From: CAZMZF01 sp964570765
GTDB lineage: Bacteria; Zixibacteria; MSB-5A5; RBG-16-43-9
Assembly (NCBI GenBank): GCA_964570765.1
Contig: CAZMZF010000015.1
Span: forward strand, 1 to 64,000
Length of the DNA stretch: 64,000 nucleotides
Reading direction: 5' to 3'
A program made the translations under genes and the position numbers. Below, one piece after another: positions 1-9,237 of this stretch. The notes beneath the pieces are model-generated. The model saw only the letters and a program-made list of their open reading frames with translations. It was not told where the DNA came from and made no database searches. Every line of letters starts with the position of its first letter. Position 1 is the stretch's first letter.

Positions 1-201
1 AGACAAGACCTCCTTATCTTGGTTGTCTTGCCAGTCAATATAACTAATTTGGTGTTCAATGGGAAGGGTTCAGTCCATTAAAATAAAAAAATAATATTAA
101 ACTTAGCATCTTTTTTATAATTACTAAAATTTCAGTTATTTTATTTGAATTTCTTAGATTTTATGCAAGTCAATCCTTTAAAATGACTTAGCAGTGAAAT
201 T
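1..201. other. Non-coding left edge
   Basis: No gene is visible here. On the minus strand a strong Shine-Dalgarno match (AAGGAGG, positions 9-15) points out of the window, so a minus-strand gene probably starts just beyond the left end. The rest is AT-rich spacer downstream of coaX. Confidence 0.4.
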
Positions 202-978
202 CTATTTGGTTTTTTTAGATTTTTTAACTCTGTCGTAAATTATTTTAAGCCCTTGAAGAGTTAAGGTTTGGTCTATCTTTTGAATAGTATTAGAGTCTTT
301 GGAGATTAACTCCGCTAAGCCTCCAGTTGCTATGACTTTAGGTTTTTCTCTAAGCTCTTTTTCTATCCTTCTGACTATCTCATCTATCTGGCCTATTGCA
401 CCAAAGATTATCCCGGACTTAAGGCTATCCTGAGTGTTTGTACCGATAACCTTTTTAGGCTTTTTTAATTCTACCTTGGATAGTAAAGCAGCTTTTTGAA
501 AAAGGTTTGCTGAGGAGGTCTCTATTCCAGGGGAAATTGCTCCTCCGAGATAATCTCCCCTACGTGAAACCACATCAAAAGTGGTAGCTGTGCCTAAGTC
601 AACCACTATAGCCGGGCCTCCATATAGCTCGAATGCGGCCACTGCATTGGCGATTCTGTCTGCTCCTACCTGTTCGGGATCGTCATAAAGGATGCTAATT
701 CCTAAGTGGAGCTTGGAGGAGACTAAAATTGGCTCAGAATGAAGATATTTAAGGCTCATCTCCTGGTAAACCGAGGTCAGAGCTGGGACCACTGAGGCTA
801 TAATCACTCCTTCGATCTTCTTGGTTTTGGTCCCTTTGATTAGTTCTCGTATTAAAATCCCGCACTCATCAACAGTCAAAAAATGGTTGGAAGAAACACG
901 ATAATAGTTTCTTAAGATATTTTTTACAAAAATTCCCACTACTGTGTTGGTATTTCCTATATCTATACAGATGAGCAT
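202..978 (-). CDS. coaX: Type III pantothenate kinase
   Basis: Phosphorylates pantothenate to 4'-phosphopantothenate, the first step of coenzyme A synthesis, in the cytoplasm. The 258 residues are normal for CoaX. Visible ASKHA-fold motifs are DIGNTNTVVG (6-15, phosphate loop 1), PEQVGADRIAN (101-111, pantothenate/dimer region), DLGTATTFD (127-135, phosphate loop 2) and GGAISPGI (145-152). The ATG follows a near-perfect AGGAGG site. birA-coaX adjacency is common in bacteria, but here birA lies 7 kb upstream behind an inserted cassette, so coaX may now need its own promoter or readthrough from the helicase gene. Confidence 0.96.
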   Translation of the reverse strand: MLICIDIGNTNTVVGIFVKNILRNYYRVSSNHFLTVDECGILIRELIKGTKTKKIEGVIIASVVPALTSVYQEMSLKYLHSEPILVSSKLHLGISILYDDPEQVGADRIANAVAAFELYGGPAIVVDLGTATTFDVVSRRGDYLGGAISPGIETSSANLFQKAALLSKVELKKPKKVIGTNTQDSLKSGIIFGAIGQIDEIVRRIEKELREKPKVIATGGLAELISKDSNTIQKIDQTLTLQGLKIIYDRVKKSKKTK

Positions 979-1046
979 ATATCCTCCTGAAAAGTTAACG
1001 GCTCCAGCATAAAAGAAGTTTCAGTAAAGCCGAAATTTGGGTGAGC

Positions 1047-1059
1047 CCGCCTCAGGCGG
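1047..1059. repeat. Dispersed GTCCGCC-type palindrome
   Basis: Short palindrome CCGCCTCAGGCGG between coaX and the helicase gene. Related copies lie at 16815-16835, 33859-33876, 43462-43478, 43959-43973 and 55125-55139. This copy is intergenic. Confidence 0.7.
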
Positions 1060-1077
1060 ACGAACCTTTTGTGCTGT

Positions 1078-1096
1078 GTTAGGCGATGAGGTGACG
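1078..1096. repeat. Inner end repeat of helicase cassette (left)
   Basis: GTTAGGCGATGAGGTGACG is matched, inverted, by 8162-8180 at the other end of the helicase/coiled-coil pair (15 of 19 positions identical, including GTTAGGCGA). The core fits the integron GTTRRRY consensus, but that reading is tentative. Confidence 0.5.
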
Positions 1097-1116
1097 AATG
1101 TTCAAAAGTCATATTT

Positions 1117-4100
1117 TCATTCTTTCCATTCCTCCAAGATTCTTTTTAGATAGCGCATGACTGGTCCACGCTTCAAGTGCTGATGAGCAAACTGATTTCG
1201 ATAGCTTCGAAGACACCCGTAACAACTGTCATTCTCACCACATTTACAACTACCATTGACTCTATCAAGAGTGGCTTTTAAGCAAGCGTGGAGTATCTCC
1301 TTATCTTCAAGGCGAGCAACAAGTCCTGCCCCTCCTGGTACATTGTCATAGAGGACAACAGGGGGAATGGGGCTATCACTCTTATAGGCTACTGTTACGC
1401 TCAAATCGGTGGAGGGAACTTCCAGAACCTCAGCAGCTCCCTCGACCAAGGCATAAGCAAGAGAGTAGGCGAACCAAATACCATCGATATTGTCTTGGGA
1501 TGGTTCAAGAAGAAACTGAATCTGAAGGACATCGGTGGTGAACTCATGTCCGAGGGAAACTTGCTCAAGAGTGCCAGAACAGTTTTCCCCATAGGGGGTT
1601 TTATGTGAATTTATGATCTCACGAAACCCAGCCCCACATGAACTGCAGATATAGAAGCCTCCGCCTCTCCGTCCTTCACACAGCACCACCATCTGACCTG
1701 GGGAAACCTTAGTTAGCTTAATGGTTCCAAAATCAATTTCACCAGGGTGCGCTCCTGTTAAACCCACGAAGTATGGGCGTGTGGTGAAAACCCGAGCCGA
1801 TCGGCCTTTAGGCTCCTTTGGTTTATTAAGGTCTGTCAAGAAGCCAAATTTTGGTATTATGAACTTATGCTCTCTTAATTCTTTGCAACATGTTTCTGAT
1901 ACATTTTGGTCCAGCCTTTCTTTTTTTATAAACTTCTGGTGCTGGAGGCAGTAGTACCAACGTTCCCACTCCTTTTCTGCCACCCTTTTTATGCCATAAG
2001 ATGTCCACTCTTTCTTATTGGCAACCAGTTTACTTGTGGGAGCAAATTCTGCTATAGCAATAGAAAGATCTCTTTGAAGAAGGACTTCAAGAGATTCTGA
2101 AGTTTGCTGTGTTCTGTGGGGATCTAATTCTACCACATCTACCGGGAAACCATATTTCGGGATTATAGCTTTTCGTGAGAGAAAAGAGAGAGCATCTTCA
2201 CTGGCAATAGTTTCCGCCCTTCGCTTTGCCCAACCAGCTTTACCATAATCTTCTCTCGAAGCGGAGGTCCTTTCGAGATTTTTCACACTCTTAAAATCGC
2301 TTGAAACCTCTGCCTCGGCAAGCGCAAATCTACTGTCATTTCCCACTATGTTCTGAATCCACCCGCCATCATTTAGTCCTACCCTATTTGCCATCTCTGG
2401 TGGAACAATGCCTTTCAAAGACTCTTCCAAGTCGGTCTTACGTCTCTGTAAAAAGTCAGAGATAGCGCTGACTCCGGAAGGATGTTCGAGGTCGCCGAAT
2501 AAACCTTCAATGCTCTCAAATCGATTATGAAAATCTCTAAAAAAGTAGGAGAGTGTTGTGGCGGCAATATGTCGAATGATGATTTTCTCATTTTTTAAGC
2601 TGATTACCGGTGGTCGAACAGTTCCTTTAAGGATTCGATTACAGGGTTCAGCGAAATGGTATAAATCATGGGGATTGCGACGACAGAAGGTAACGGCAAA
2701 TCCTGGAAACTCGCTACTCCTTCCAGCTCGCCCTACCCGCTGAACATAGTTAAAAGTTTCTGGCGGGACATTGCGCAAGAAGATAACATCTAAGTTACCA
2801 AGGTCAACGCCCAACTCAAAGGTCGTGGACGAACTCAAAACGTGAATTTCTCCTGCTTTAAACGCTCTTTGGAATTCTCTTGCTTTCTCCTTGTCAATCT
2901 GCGCTGTATGTTCTTCTACTCTTAATACTCCCGGCAGGTTCTCCTCGTAAAGCAACCGATAATGGTTCGCTTCTAACTCATTTGCCTTAATCTTTTGAAC
3001 ACTACCTGGGCATCTATGGCGTATGCAAACACCACCTACGGAAACGGTTTGGAGTCGGGCGCATGTATCACACTGGAAAAGTATATCTTTATCTGAAATT
3101 GGGAAAGCCCTCCACCAATCTGGATTCAGTCTGCGGGCATCATCAACAGAGAGTAAAAACCGAACTTGTGATGCAAATAATTCATCATTTTGTTTGAAGG
3201 CATTCCAGATAACACGAAGAGTCTCTAATGCTTTTTCGACAGTGTCTTGTTCCGGTATACCTTTTTTGATTAAAATCTTGGTGAGAAACTGAGCCCTCTT
3301 ACCCATTTTACCATCCCAACTTCGCACCGGCCAGAATTTTCTGTTCTTTGGACGGTGAGGAGGACCAATTCGGACGCGCATCTGAGATGCCTGAATATTA
3401 AGGTCATTCCAGTTTAAGGAAACATGACCCGCTGTCCGTAACTCTACGGCTTTGTCTGCTCTCATAAAGTCCATGAGAATGAAAATCAGGTCTCGTGCTT
3501 CCTGTTCGTTCAAAGACCAAGAGGGAGAAAAGAGAATGTCTGGAACCCTGAGTTTTTCAGGCCATCTGATATACCATCGGAGAAGACCAACACCTTCAAG
3601 GGAAATTCTTAACTCGTCAGTCAGGAATTCACGGTAAAGAGCGCGCCAGATATTCTTTCGAATTTGCGGTTCATCATCGGATTCCTTTTCTTTAAAGCTA
3701 TCCCGGTAATCATGGAACGCCTTATCAGTAAGTGTATAGAGGTTAATTCCATCCACAGGATATCTCGGGAAACTTCGCACTATTTTGAGAACCAGATTGC
3801 GGCTAAGAATGTCCTTATATGAGTTTTCGAGATACCATGCAAAGAAAGCGGCCTCCTGGCGACCATCAGCAAAAGCAAGCACTTTCCTTCTTCCCTCCGG
3901 AAGCCTTTGATAAAGTGTAGTAGCAATTACAGCATGAGGACCGTCGGTTCCGTAAATTACCTCGCGCACAGGGTCTGGAGCACGGTAGCCACAAACACCA
4001 CATCTCGGTACCTGGTCTTCTCTCTCTTCCACTTCCTCCTGTTGCTCAACGAGGATTGAATTTATGTGCCCACATCTAAGTTCGCTTTTTCCTCGATTGG

Positions 4101-5790
4101 CCTGTACCATTGCACCGCACTCAGTACACAGTCGAAATATTTTCATTTCGGCTTCATTATCTTCATCACTTTCCTCAACTACATCTTCAATAGGTCGAAA
4201 GAAGGTTGCACCAAAATCTGGATGACCTGGGTCCCGTATGGCCTCCCGTAAAACCCCGTCCCCAAATCTGCCAACAAGATAGTGCTGACCGCACTCTCGG
4301 CAGAGGGCAATCTCAAATACGGCCCCTTTTTCATATTGGCTATGACGTTCAAGTAATAAACGCTTATGAGGAAAGTAAGACAAGAAGACACCTTCCAGTG
4401 AGCGAAGAAAAAGATGGTATCGTGCAGAAAGGAGTGGTGTGTCAGACGAAGGATCCGTAGCCTTTATAAGCAATTCAACGAGTTCGGATAGAGATCTTAA
4501 TCGCATTTCTTTGGGCAAATCAGAGAATATTTCATCAGCAAGTTCACTAACCTCTTTAGGCTCTCTCGTGATGATTTGACGAAGTTTGGTTGAACGGCGG
4601 TCATGTTGAAAGAGGAAACCGACCCCTTTAGCTCTATCCGAACTTTCAGGAATCGTCAATCCAAAGCGACGAGCAATTTCAAATAACTCCCGGTTAGAGC
4701 CTGAATCAAGTGCCTGTCGGATCACTCGGTAGTCATCCAGAGAGAGGTCTACTGTGCCCAAATCAGGAATTAGCTCGGTTTTTCCTAAAATCACATCCTC
4801 TTCTAGAAAGTTCTCACCAAACAAGTCACTAGCGAACTTTGCTACAGATGCCTTGTCACTTTCTTCTCTCGCAATAGTTGCACTTGTGGCAATGCATCTG
4901 AAAGGTCCTGTGCGACCACCTTCTCTAAGCCTTCTTTTTAATCGTCGGATGAGCATACCCATCTCAATGCCTTTAGAGCCTCGATACTGGTGGGCTTCAT
5001 CTATTACAAGAAAAGTCCACCACTGAGCACGCCCATTGTCAAAAAGGCGGCTATCATAAGGTCTAATGAGAAGAAATTCCAGCATAGAGTAATTGGTCAG
5101 CAGGATATGAGGTGGATTTTCACGCATCTCATTTCGTAATACAAGTTCACCGGGAAGCCGTTCGGCAATATGGTCTCGTGCGTGGCGCCTTGAATCATTC
5201 TCATCTTCTGGCGTTTCACCTATATATTGACCAAATGTGAATTTAAATGGTGAGCTTGCATCCTGAAGTCTCTTACAGACTTCCCCAAGCCGATCCCGCT
5301 GGTCATTAGCCAGAGCATTCATCGGGTAGAGTATGAGTGCACGCACTCCCGGTCCCAATTGCCCTGCTTGAAATTCCCGATATAGGTGAAGGAGAATGGG
5401 ATAGAGAAAAGTCTCTGTTTTTCCACTAGCTGTGCCTGTAGCAACGACCACATTATGTGACTCCCCGAATACTTTCTGAATAGCTCTTTCCTGATGTAGG
5501 TAGAGAGGCCTATCGCCCCACAAAGCCTTTAAGAACCCCTCGTCAGGCGGGTTAGGAAGAAGTTCTTGAAAGAGTTCACCTGTTCTTTTCCCACATTTGT
5601 ACACAGGAGTAGCCTCAAGATAAGGGCCCTTATTCAAGTGACCGGAGTCTAGAACTTCCTGAAATGATTTCCTTAGGTCCAGGTCTTTAAAGTAAAAAGT
5701 CGTCTCAAGATAGCGCTTGTATCTCTCTTCAACCTGCTTAGATAAGTTCACTGGATCAATCCGATAATCCTTCAACATCGGCATGCTCAT
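1117..5790 (-). CDS. Large DEAD/DEAH helicase with DUF1998 C-terminus, candidate defence gene
   Basis: A 1557-residue superfamily 2 helicase. Visible motifs: Walker A ATGTASGKT (117-125), DEAH box (264-267), SATSAT-type motif III soon after, and a C-terminal helicase lobe with QRVGRAGR. Several Cys pairs lie in the middle (CRECG, CTECG, CGVCG, CDTC), and a final Zn cluster CKCGENDSCYGC sits within the last 50 residues, the MrfA/DUF1998 signature. It is twice the size of MrfA and nearer the large helicases of Druantia (DruE). The upstream gene's TAA overlaps the first ATG (TAATG), so translation is coupled. The third codon (ATG at 5784) has the better GAGAGG spacing. Phage defence is inferred from family and setting; a repair helicase remains possible. 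Confidence 0.85.
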   Translation of the reverse strand: MSMPMLKDYRIDPVNLSKQVEERYKRYLETTFYFKDLDLRKSFQEVLDSGHLNKGPYLEATPVYKCGKRTGELFQELLPNPPDEGFLKALWGDRPLYLHQERAIQKVFGESHNVVVATGTASGKTETFLYPILLHLYREFQAGQLGPGVRALILYPMNALANDQRDRLGEVCKRLQDASSPFKFTFGQYIGETPEDENDSRRHARDHIAERLPGELVLRNEMRENPPHILLTNYSMLEFLLIRPYDSRLFDNGRAQWWTFLVIDEAHQYRGSKGIEMGMLIRRLKRRLREGGRTGPFRCIATSATIAREESDKASVAKFASDLFGENFLEEDVILGKTELIPDLGTVDLSLDDYRVIRQALDSGSNRELFEIARRFGLTIPESSDRAKGVGFLFQHDRRSTKLRQIITREPKEVSELADEIFSDLPKEMRLRSLSELVELLIKATDPSSDTPLLSARYHLFLRSLEGVFLSYFPHKRLLLERHSQYEKGAVFEIALCRECGQHYLVGRFGDGVLREAIRDPGHPDFGATFFRPIEDVVEESDEDNEAEMKIFRLCTECGAMVQANRGKSELRCGHINSILVEQQEEVEEREDQVPRCGVCGYRAPDPVREVIYGTDGPHAVIATTLYQRLPEGRRKVLAFADGRQEAAFFAWYLENSYKDILSRNLVLKIVRSFPRYPVDGINLYTLTDKAFHDYRDSFKEKESDDEPQIRKNIWRALYREFLTDELRISLEGVGLLRWYIRWPEKLRVPDILFSPSWSLNEQEARDLIFILMDFMRADKAVELRTAGHVSLNWNDLNIQASQMRVRIGPPHRPKNRKFWPVRSWDGKMGKRAQFLTKILIKKGIPEQDTVEKALETLRVIWNAFKQNDELFASQVRFLLSVDDARRLNPDWWRAFPISDKDILFQCDTCARLQTVSVGGVCIRHRCPGSVQKIKANELEANHYRLLYEENLPGVLRVEEHTAQIDKEKAREFQRAFKAGEIHVLSSSTTFELGVDLGNLDVIFLRNVPPETFNYVQRVGRAGRSSEFPGFAVTFCRRNPHDLYHFAEPCNRILKGTVRPPVISLKNEKIIIRHIAATTLSYFFRDFHNRFESIEGLFGDLEHPSGVSAISDFLQRRKTDLEESLKGIVPPEMANRVGLNDGGWIQNIVGNDSRFALAEAEVSSDFKSVKNLERTSASREDYGKAGWAKRRAETIASEDALSFLSRKAIIPKYGFPVDVVELDPHRTQQTSESLEVLLQRDLSIAIAEFAPTSKLVANKKEWTSYGIKRVAEKEWERWYYCLQHQKFIKKERLDQNVSETCCKELREHKFIIPKFGFLTDLNKPKEPKGRSARVFTTRPYFVGLTGAHPGEIDFGTIKLTKVSPGQMVVLCEGRRGGGFYICSSCGAGFREIINSHKTPYGENCSGTLEQVSLGHEFTTDVLQIQFLLEPSQDNIDGIWFAYSLAYALVEGAAEVLEVPSTDLSVTVAYKSDSPIPPVVLYDNVPGGAGLVARLEDKEILHACLKATLDRVNGSCKCGENDSCYGCLRSYRNQFAHQHLKRGPVMRYLKRILEEWKE

Positions 5791-8144
5791 TACCTCTCAA
5801 TTATTAATTTTAATATTTCTATATTCCATGAATGTGATGATTTTCTTCTTTTATCGTAGGATATATGTAAACGTTTTACATCCTCCATAGTTAATCCTGC
5901 GTTATCAATCTCATTTCTATTAAAACCTTTACCCCTCCTTTTCCCACGGCAGCTTTTTACCTCCGGCTGCGGTAGATGGAGCAGTGGTGGAAGTTTTACT
6001 TGTACTTTTCTAGGTTCAACTATTGGCGGTAACTCGGCGGAAATTTCAAGGACAATAGCTTCGTAAGTTTTGGTTTCCTCTGCTGAAACCCATATTTTCA
6101 TTGCAAACTCTTCTTGCTTGTTTTCAATCTCCTTCGCATCGCAGAAATTGCGCAAAGGAACAGCGATCTCCTCTTTTTCTACCTCCACATTATAAGAGCT
6201 ACTTTTGACGTGATTAAAACCTACTTCAATTTTACATATCCAGCGCTTACGAGGGAATTTCACCCAAAGTGCTTTATCAGTAATAGCTGCAAAGTCCTTT
6301 CGAGATAAAGAGAAGGTTTTGTCTGTCCAATTTACAGGGACTACAGCCAGATGGCCAACACACCACCATACCCTTTCTACTAGAATCGTGACTTTGACCT
6401 TAGCATTCCCGTCGCTTAAAGTCCAGTGAGTCTTATCGTAATCGGGTTTGGGGGGTATTGTTGCAATTGTGAAGTCGTTCTCTCGACAAATCGTCAATGC
6501 ATGGTACATTTCCCCACCCGCCGGTTCAACTTTGCAATTGGCTTGATGAATGAATTGAACTATAACATCATTATATCCGTCTGGTTCTGGCAAACATTTA
6601 GAGTTCATTATTTGAATGCCTTTTAATCCAATAATGAATCTGAAGTCCATACTTTCTAATAAATTGTCGTTGTTATCGTAAATACGCACGTAATACCAAC
6701 CGCCTTGCCGATTTATTAACTCGTCAGGCATCCTCTGCTCAGTAACATCCTCTTGTGGAATAAATTGCGTCCGCCACCTGTTTCTACCACTTCCTTCTTC
6801 ACTTACAACTCCCACTCCAACATTACTCCATCCCCGTTCATCAATCGTTTTAATACAAGGAGGTTCTTCACCAAAAAGAGGTCCCATATCATCAGAGGCA
6901 TCTGGTATTTCTTTTCCTACTAGTTGAAAACGAGGACTTCCAGACTCCAACTGGATTTGTTCACCATTTGCGTTAATAAATGCAATAGCTGTGTATCCAT
7001 TCTGTCCCTGATAAAAGAAATGTGCCTTATATCCGTCTATTTGAATATTTTTTGGTTCAACAGGGGCGGAACCTGACATTTCTTCGTCGCGTTTCCACTG
7101 TTGTGGGACTATTGCTAAGTAGTAGCCAAGCGTGGGTTGTCTAACCGATCTCCCCAATCCCTTCCAGTCTTTTCGCATTTTGAAAATAAGATAATTTCTC
7201 CCCTCTTCCATAATGGGGATGTCTATTTTTTTATCTTGTTCTCCCTCAGTCCAAGCAACTTTTACTGTGCCTTTGATGTGCGCAAGATGATAATGTGACT
7301 CATCTGAAGTATCCTTCTCAAGTAATTCATCGTTTTGAGTCACTCGTGGCGATTTAAACTCCTCAGGAACCTCTATGCAAACAATCCATCTCCAGCCTTC
7401 ATTCCAACAAATGATTTCTGGCTTCAAAGAGCGGGGTTTTGGCTCTAGCGGTTGTTCTATTTCGGACTGTTTTGTTGAACCTCGCGGTCTTCCACCTCTC
7501 TTATTGGGTGGTAATTCTTGCCTTTTTTCTTCTATTAAACGGCGTTCTAATTCCTCTTTTTTCTTGGCCTCTTCTTTCCTTGCTTTCTTTTCTTCGTCTT
7601 TTTTTGCCTTCGCCTCTTGCTCTGCCTTGCTTTCTTTCTCCTCAGCCTCTAATCGTTCTCTGTCTGCCTTCTCTTTACTGGCTTTTTCTCTTGCTTCTCG
7701 CTCTATCTTTTCTTCTTCAGCCTTTATCTTCTCTAATCTCTCCTCTTCTTTTCTGAGAAATTCTTCTTCTCTTTCCTTTCTTAATCTTTCCTCTGCTGCC
7801 TTCTCCTCTGCTTTTATCTTCTCTTCTATCTCATGTTTGAGCGCAGTAGCCAAACGTGCCTCTTCTTCAACATTCTTCTTCGCTTCCTCTTCAGCCTTCT
7901 CAGCGACTAATTGTGCCTCTTTACGGGTCTTATCATCAGCCTCTTCCTTTGCCTTCGCCTCTATCTCAGCCTGCTTTCGTGAATCTTCAGCCGCCTTCTT
8001 GGCTAATTTCTCTTGCTCTTTTTGTGTCTTCTCTTCTTCTTTCTTTGACTCGCGCTGTCTCTTACGCTTATTAATAATAACTCTTGCAACAATTGTCACT
8101 GATACAGCAAAAAACATAATGAGGATTAATACAATAATATCCAT
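5790..8144 (-). CDS. Membrane-anchored coiled-coil protein with AT-hook, helicase partner
   Basis: I recognise no family for the whole protein. The 784 residues read as one N-terminal transmembrane helix (about 3-22) followed by a basic stop-transfer stretch; a very charged E/K/A coiled coil (about 30-210); an AT-hook-like RGGRPRG (216-222); and a C-terminal region of about 540 residues that looks beta-rich, with many Trp and no catalytic motif I can name. It could hold the helicase near the membrane and touch AT-rich DNA. It is the first gene of a two-gene unit, overlapping the helicase start by one base. Both genes differ in base composition from their neighbours by eye (more GC, more CGN arginine codons when read on the minus strand). 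Confidence 0.75.
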   Translation of the reverse strand: MDIIVLILIMFFAVSVTIVARVIINKRKRQRESKKEEEKTQKEQEKLAKKAAEDSRKQAEIEAKAKEEADDKTRKEAQLVAEKAEEEAKKNVEEEARLATALKHEIEEKIKAEEKAAEERLRKEREEEFLRKEEERLEKIKAEEEKIEREAREKASKEKADRERLEAEEKESKAEQEAKAKKDEEKKARKEEAKKKEELERRLIEEKRQELPPNKRGGRPRGSTKQSEIEQPLEPKPRSLKPEIICWNEGWRWIVCIEVPEEFKSPRVTQNDELLEKDTSDESHYHLAHIKGTVKVAWTEGEQDKKIDIPIMEEGRNYLIFKMRKDWKGLGRSVRQPTLGYYLAIVPQQWKRDEEMSGSAPVEPKNIQIDGYKAHFFYQGQNGYTAIAFINANGEQIQLESGSPRFQLVGKEIPDASDDMGPLFGEEPPCIKTIDERGWSNVGVGVVSEEGSGRNRWRTQFIPQEDVTEQRMPDELINRQGGWYYVRIYDNNDNLLESMDFRFIIGLKGIQIMNSKCLPEPDGYNDVIVQFIHQANCKVEPAGGEMYHALTICRENDFTIATIPPKPDYDKTHWTLSDGNAKVKVTILVERVWWCVGHLAVVPVNWTDKTFSLSRKDFAAITDKALWVKFPRKRWICKIEVGFNHVKSSSYNVEVEKEEIAVPLRNFCDAKEIENKQEEFAMKIWVSAEETKTYEAIVLEISAELPPIVEPRKVQVKLPPLLHLPQPEVKSCRGKRRGKGFNRNEIDNAGLTMEDVKRLHISYDKRRKSSHSWNIEILKLIIER

Positions 8145-8161
8145 GATCTCTACCTATCTTA

Positions 8162-8193
8162 CGTCGCCATTTCGCCTAACTGGAGCTTAGGCG
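8162..8193. repeat. Inner end repeat of helicase cassette (right) with hairpin
   Basis: On the minus strand this reads GTTAGGCGAAATGGCGACG (8180 to 8162), the inverted partner of 1078-1096. It is overlapped by a small hairpin, CGCCTAA then 7 nt then TTAGGCG (8173-8193). The pair exactly frames the two cassette genes. Confidence 0.5.
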
Positions 8194-8239
8194 GATAGCT
8201 TTATCAGTTATAAAATAAAGGTTTAAATCCAAAATATCT

Positions 8240-9214
8240 TTAAATCAAAGTAACTTCCCCGGCGGTTACAGTTTTTTCTCCCTTACGGGTTTCAAGGATT
8301 AATGAGCCGTTCTCGTCAATATCTTTTACCACCCCTTTTAATTTCTCCTTTCCATATAAAAGTTTTACCTTTTTCCCTAATAAAGAGGAAGATTTTTTTA
8401 TCTCCTCACGATAAAATTTCAATCCAAAGGTTTTGAAATTCAAATAAATCTTTTCAAATCTCTCCAAGAAGCTTTTTAGAAGCTCTACCCTGGAGAATTT
8501 ATCTTTTGATTCAAGAAAAATTGAGGTAGCTTTACCTTTTAAATTCTTGGGAAAATCGTTCTGGGTCTGGTTTACATTTATTCCCACCCCGATAATGATA
8601 AAGTCTATTTTATCTAACTCCGCTGAAAGCTCAAGCAGGATCCCAGCCACTTTTTTCCCCCCGATCAGGCAATCGTTGGGCCATTTCAAATCTGCCTCAA
8701 GGCTGGTCTTATCCCTTATTGCCTGAATCAGAGCTAAGCCAGCGCAGAGGGAGAGTCCTGGAGCTTCAGCTGGTGGAATTTTTGGTCTCAAGATCAAGCT
8801 CATCCAGATACCTTTATCTGGAGGGGAGAACCATTTTCGGCCTAATCTTCCTTTACCTGAGGTCTGTTTCTCAGCCACAATCAAAGTTCCTTCTGGAGCT
8901 TTTTCCTCAGCTAATCTATAGGCTAAATCATTGGTTGATTTCAATACCCGGTAAGAGTAGATTTTTTTCCCTAAGATTTTAGTCTTCAGATTATAATTTA
9001 TCTCTAAGGGTATAAAGAGATCAGGCACAGAAACAAGCTTGTAACCTTTCCCTTTTTCAGCTTCGATTTTATACCCGAGTTTTCTCAGTTCAACCATCCC
9101 TTCATAAACTGAATGTAGAGGTAGATTAAGAGAGGAAGAAAGGAAACCGGCAGTTAATCCATCTGAAGTAGATTTTTTTTCTCTTTTAAGCAGGGTTAAA
9201 ATCGCTTCGAGCAT
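8240..9214 (-). CDS. birA: Bifunctional biotin-protein ligase / biotin operon repressor
   Basis: Activates biotin to biotinyl-AMP and attaches it to carrier proteins; the N-terminal helix-turn-helix would repress biotin genes. The 324 residues carry a winged-helix region (1-62), STND (93-96), the biotin/adenylate loop SGKGRLGRKW (119-128), KWPND (177-181), and a C-terminal SH3-like domain ending at the gene end. It lies 23 bp downstream of nadC in the same operon. No biotin operator is obvious in this window. Confidence 0.94.
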   Translation of the reverse strand: MLEAILTLLKREKKSTSDGLTAGFLSSSLNLPLHSVYEGMVELRKLGYKIEAEKGKGYKLVSVPDLFIPLEINYNLKTKILGKKIYSYRVLKSTNDLAYRLAEEKAPEGTLIVAEKQTSGKGRLGRKWFSPPDKGIWMSLILRPKIPPAEAPGLSLCAGLALIQAIRDKTSLEADLKWPNDCLIGGKKVAGILLELSAELDKIDFIIIGVGINVNQTQNDFPKNLKGKATSIFLESKDKFSRVELLKSFLERFEKIYLNFKTFGLKFYREEIKKSSSLLGKKVKLLYGKEKLKGVVKDIDENGSLILETRKGEKTVTAGEVTLI

Positions 9215-9237
9215 CGTTTATTCACTTTTCCTATAAA

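Noticed and set aside
7375..8190. Long plus-strand frame rich in Ser, Ala and Phe
   Set aside because: It is the antisense of the E/K/A-rich coiled coil of the 5790-8144 gene; the composition follows from that and there is no ribosome site.
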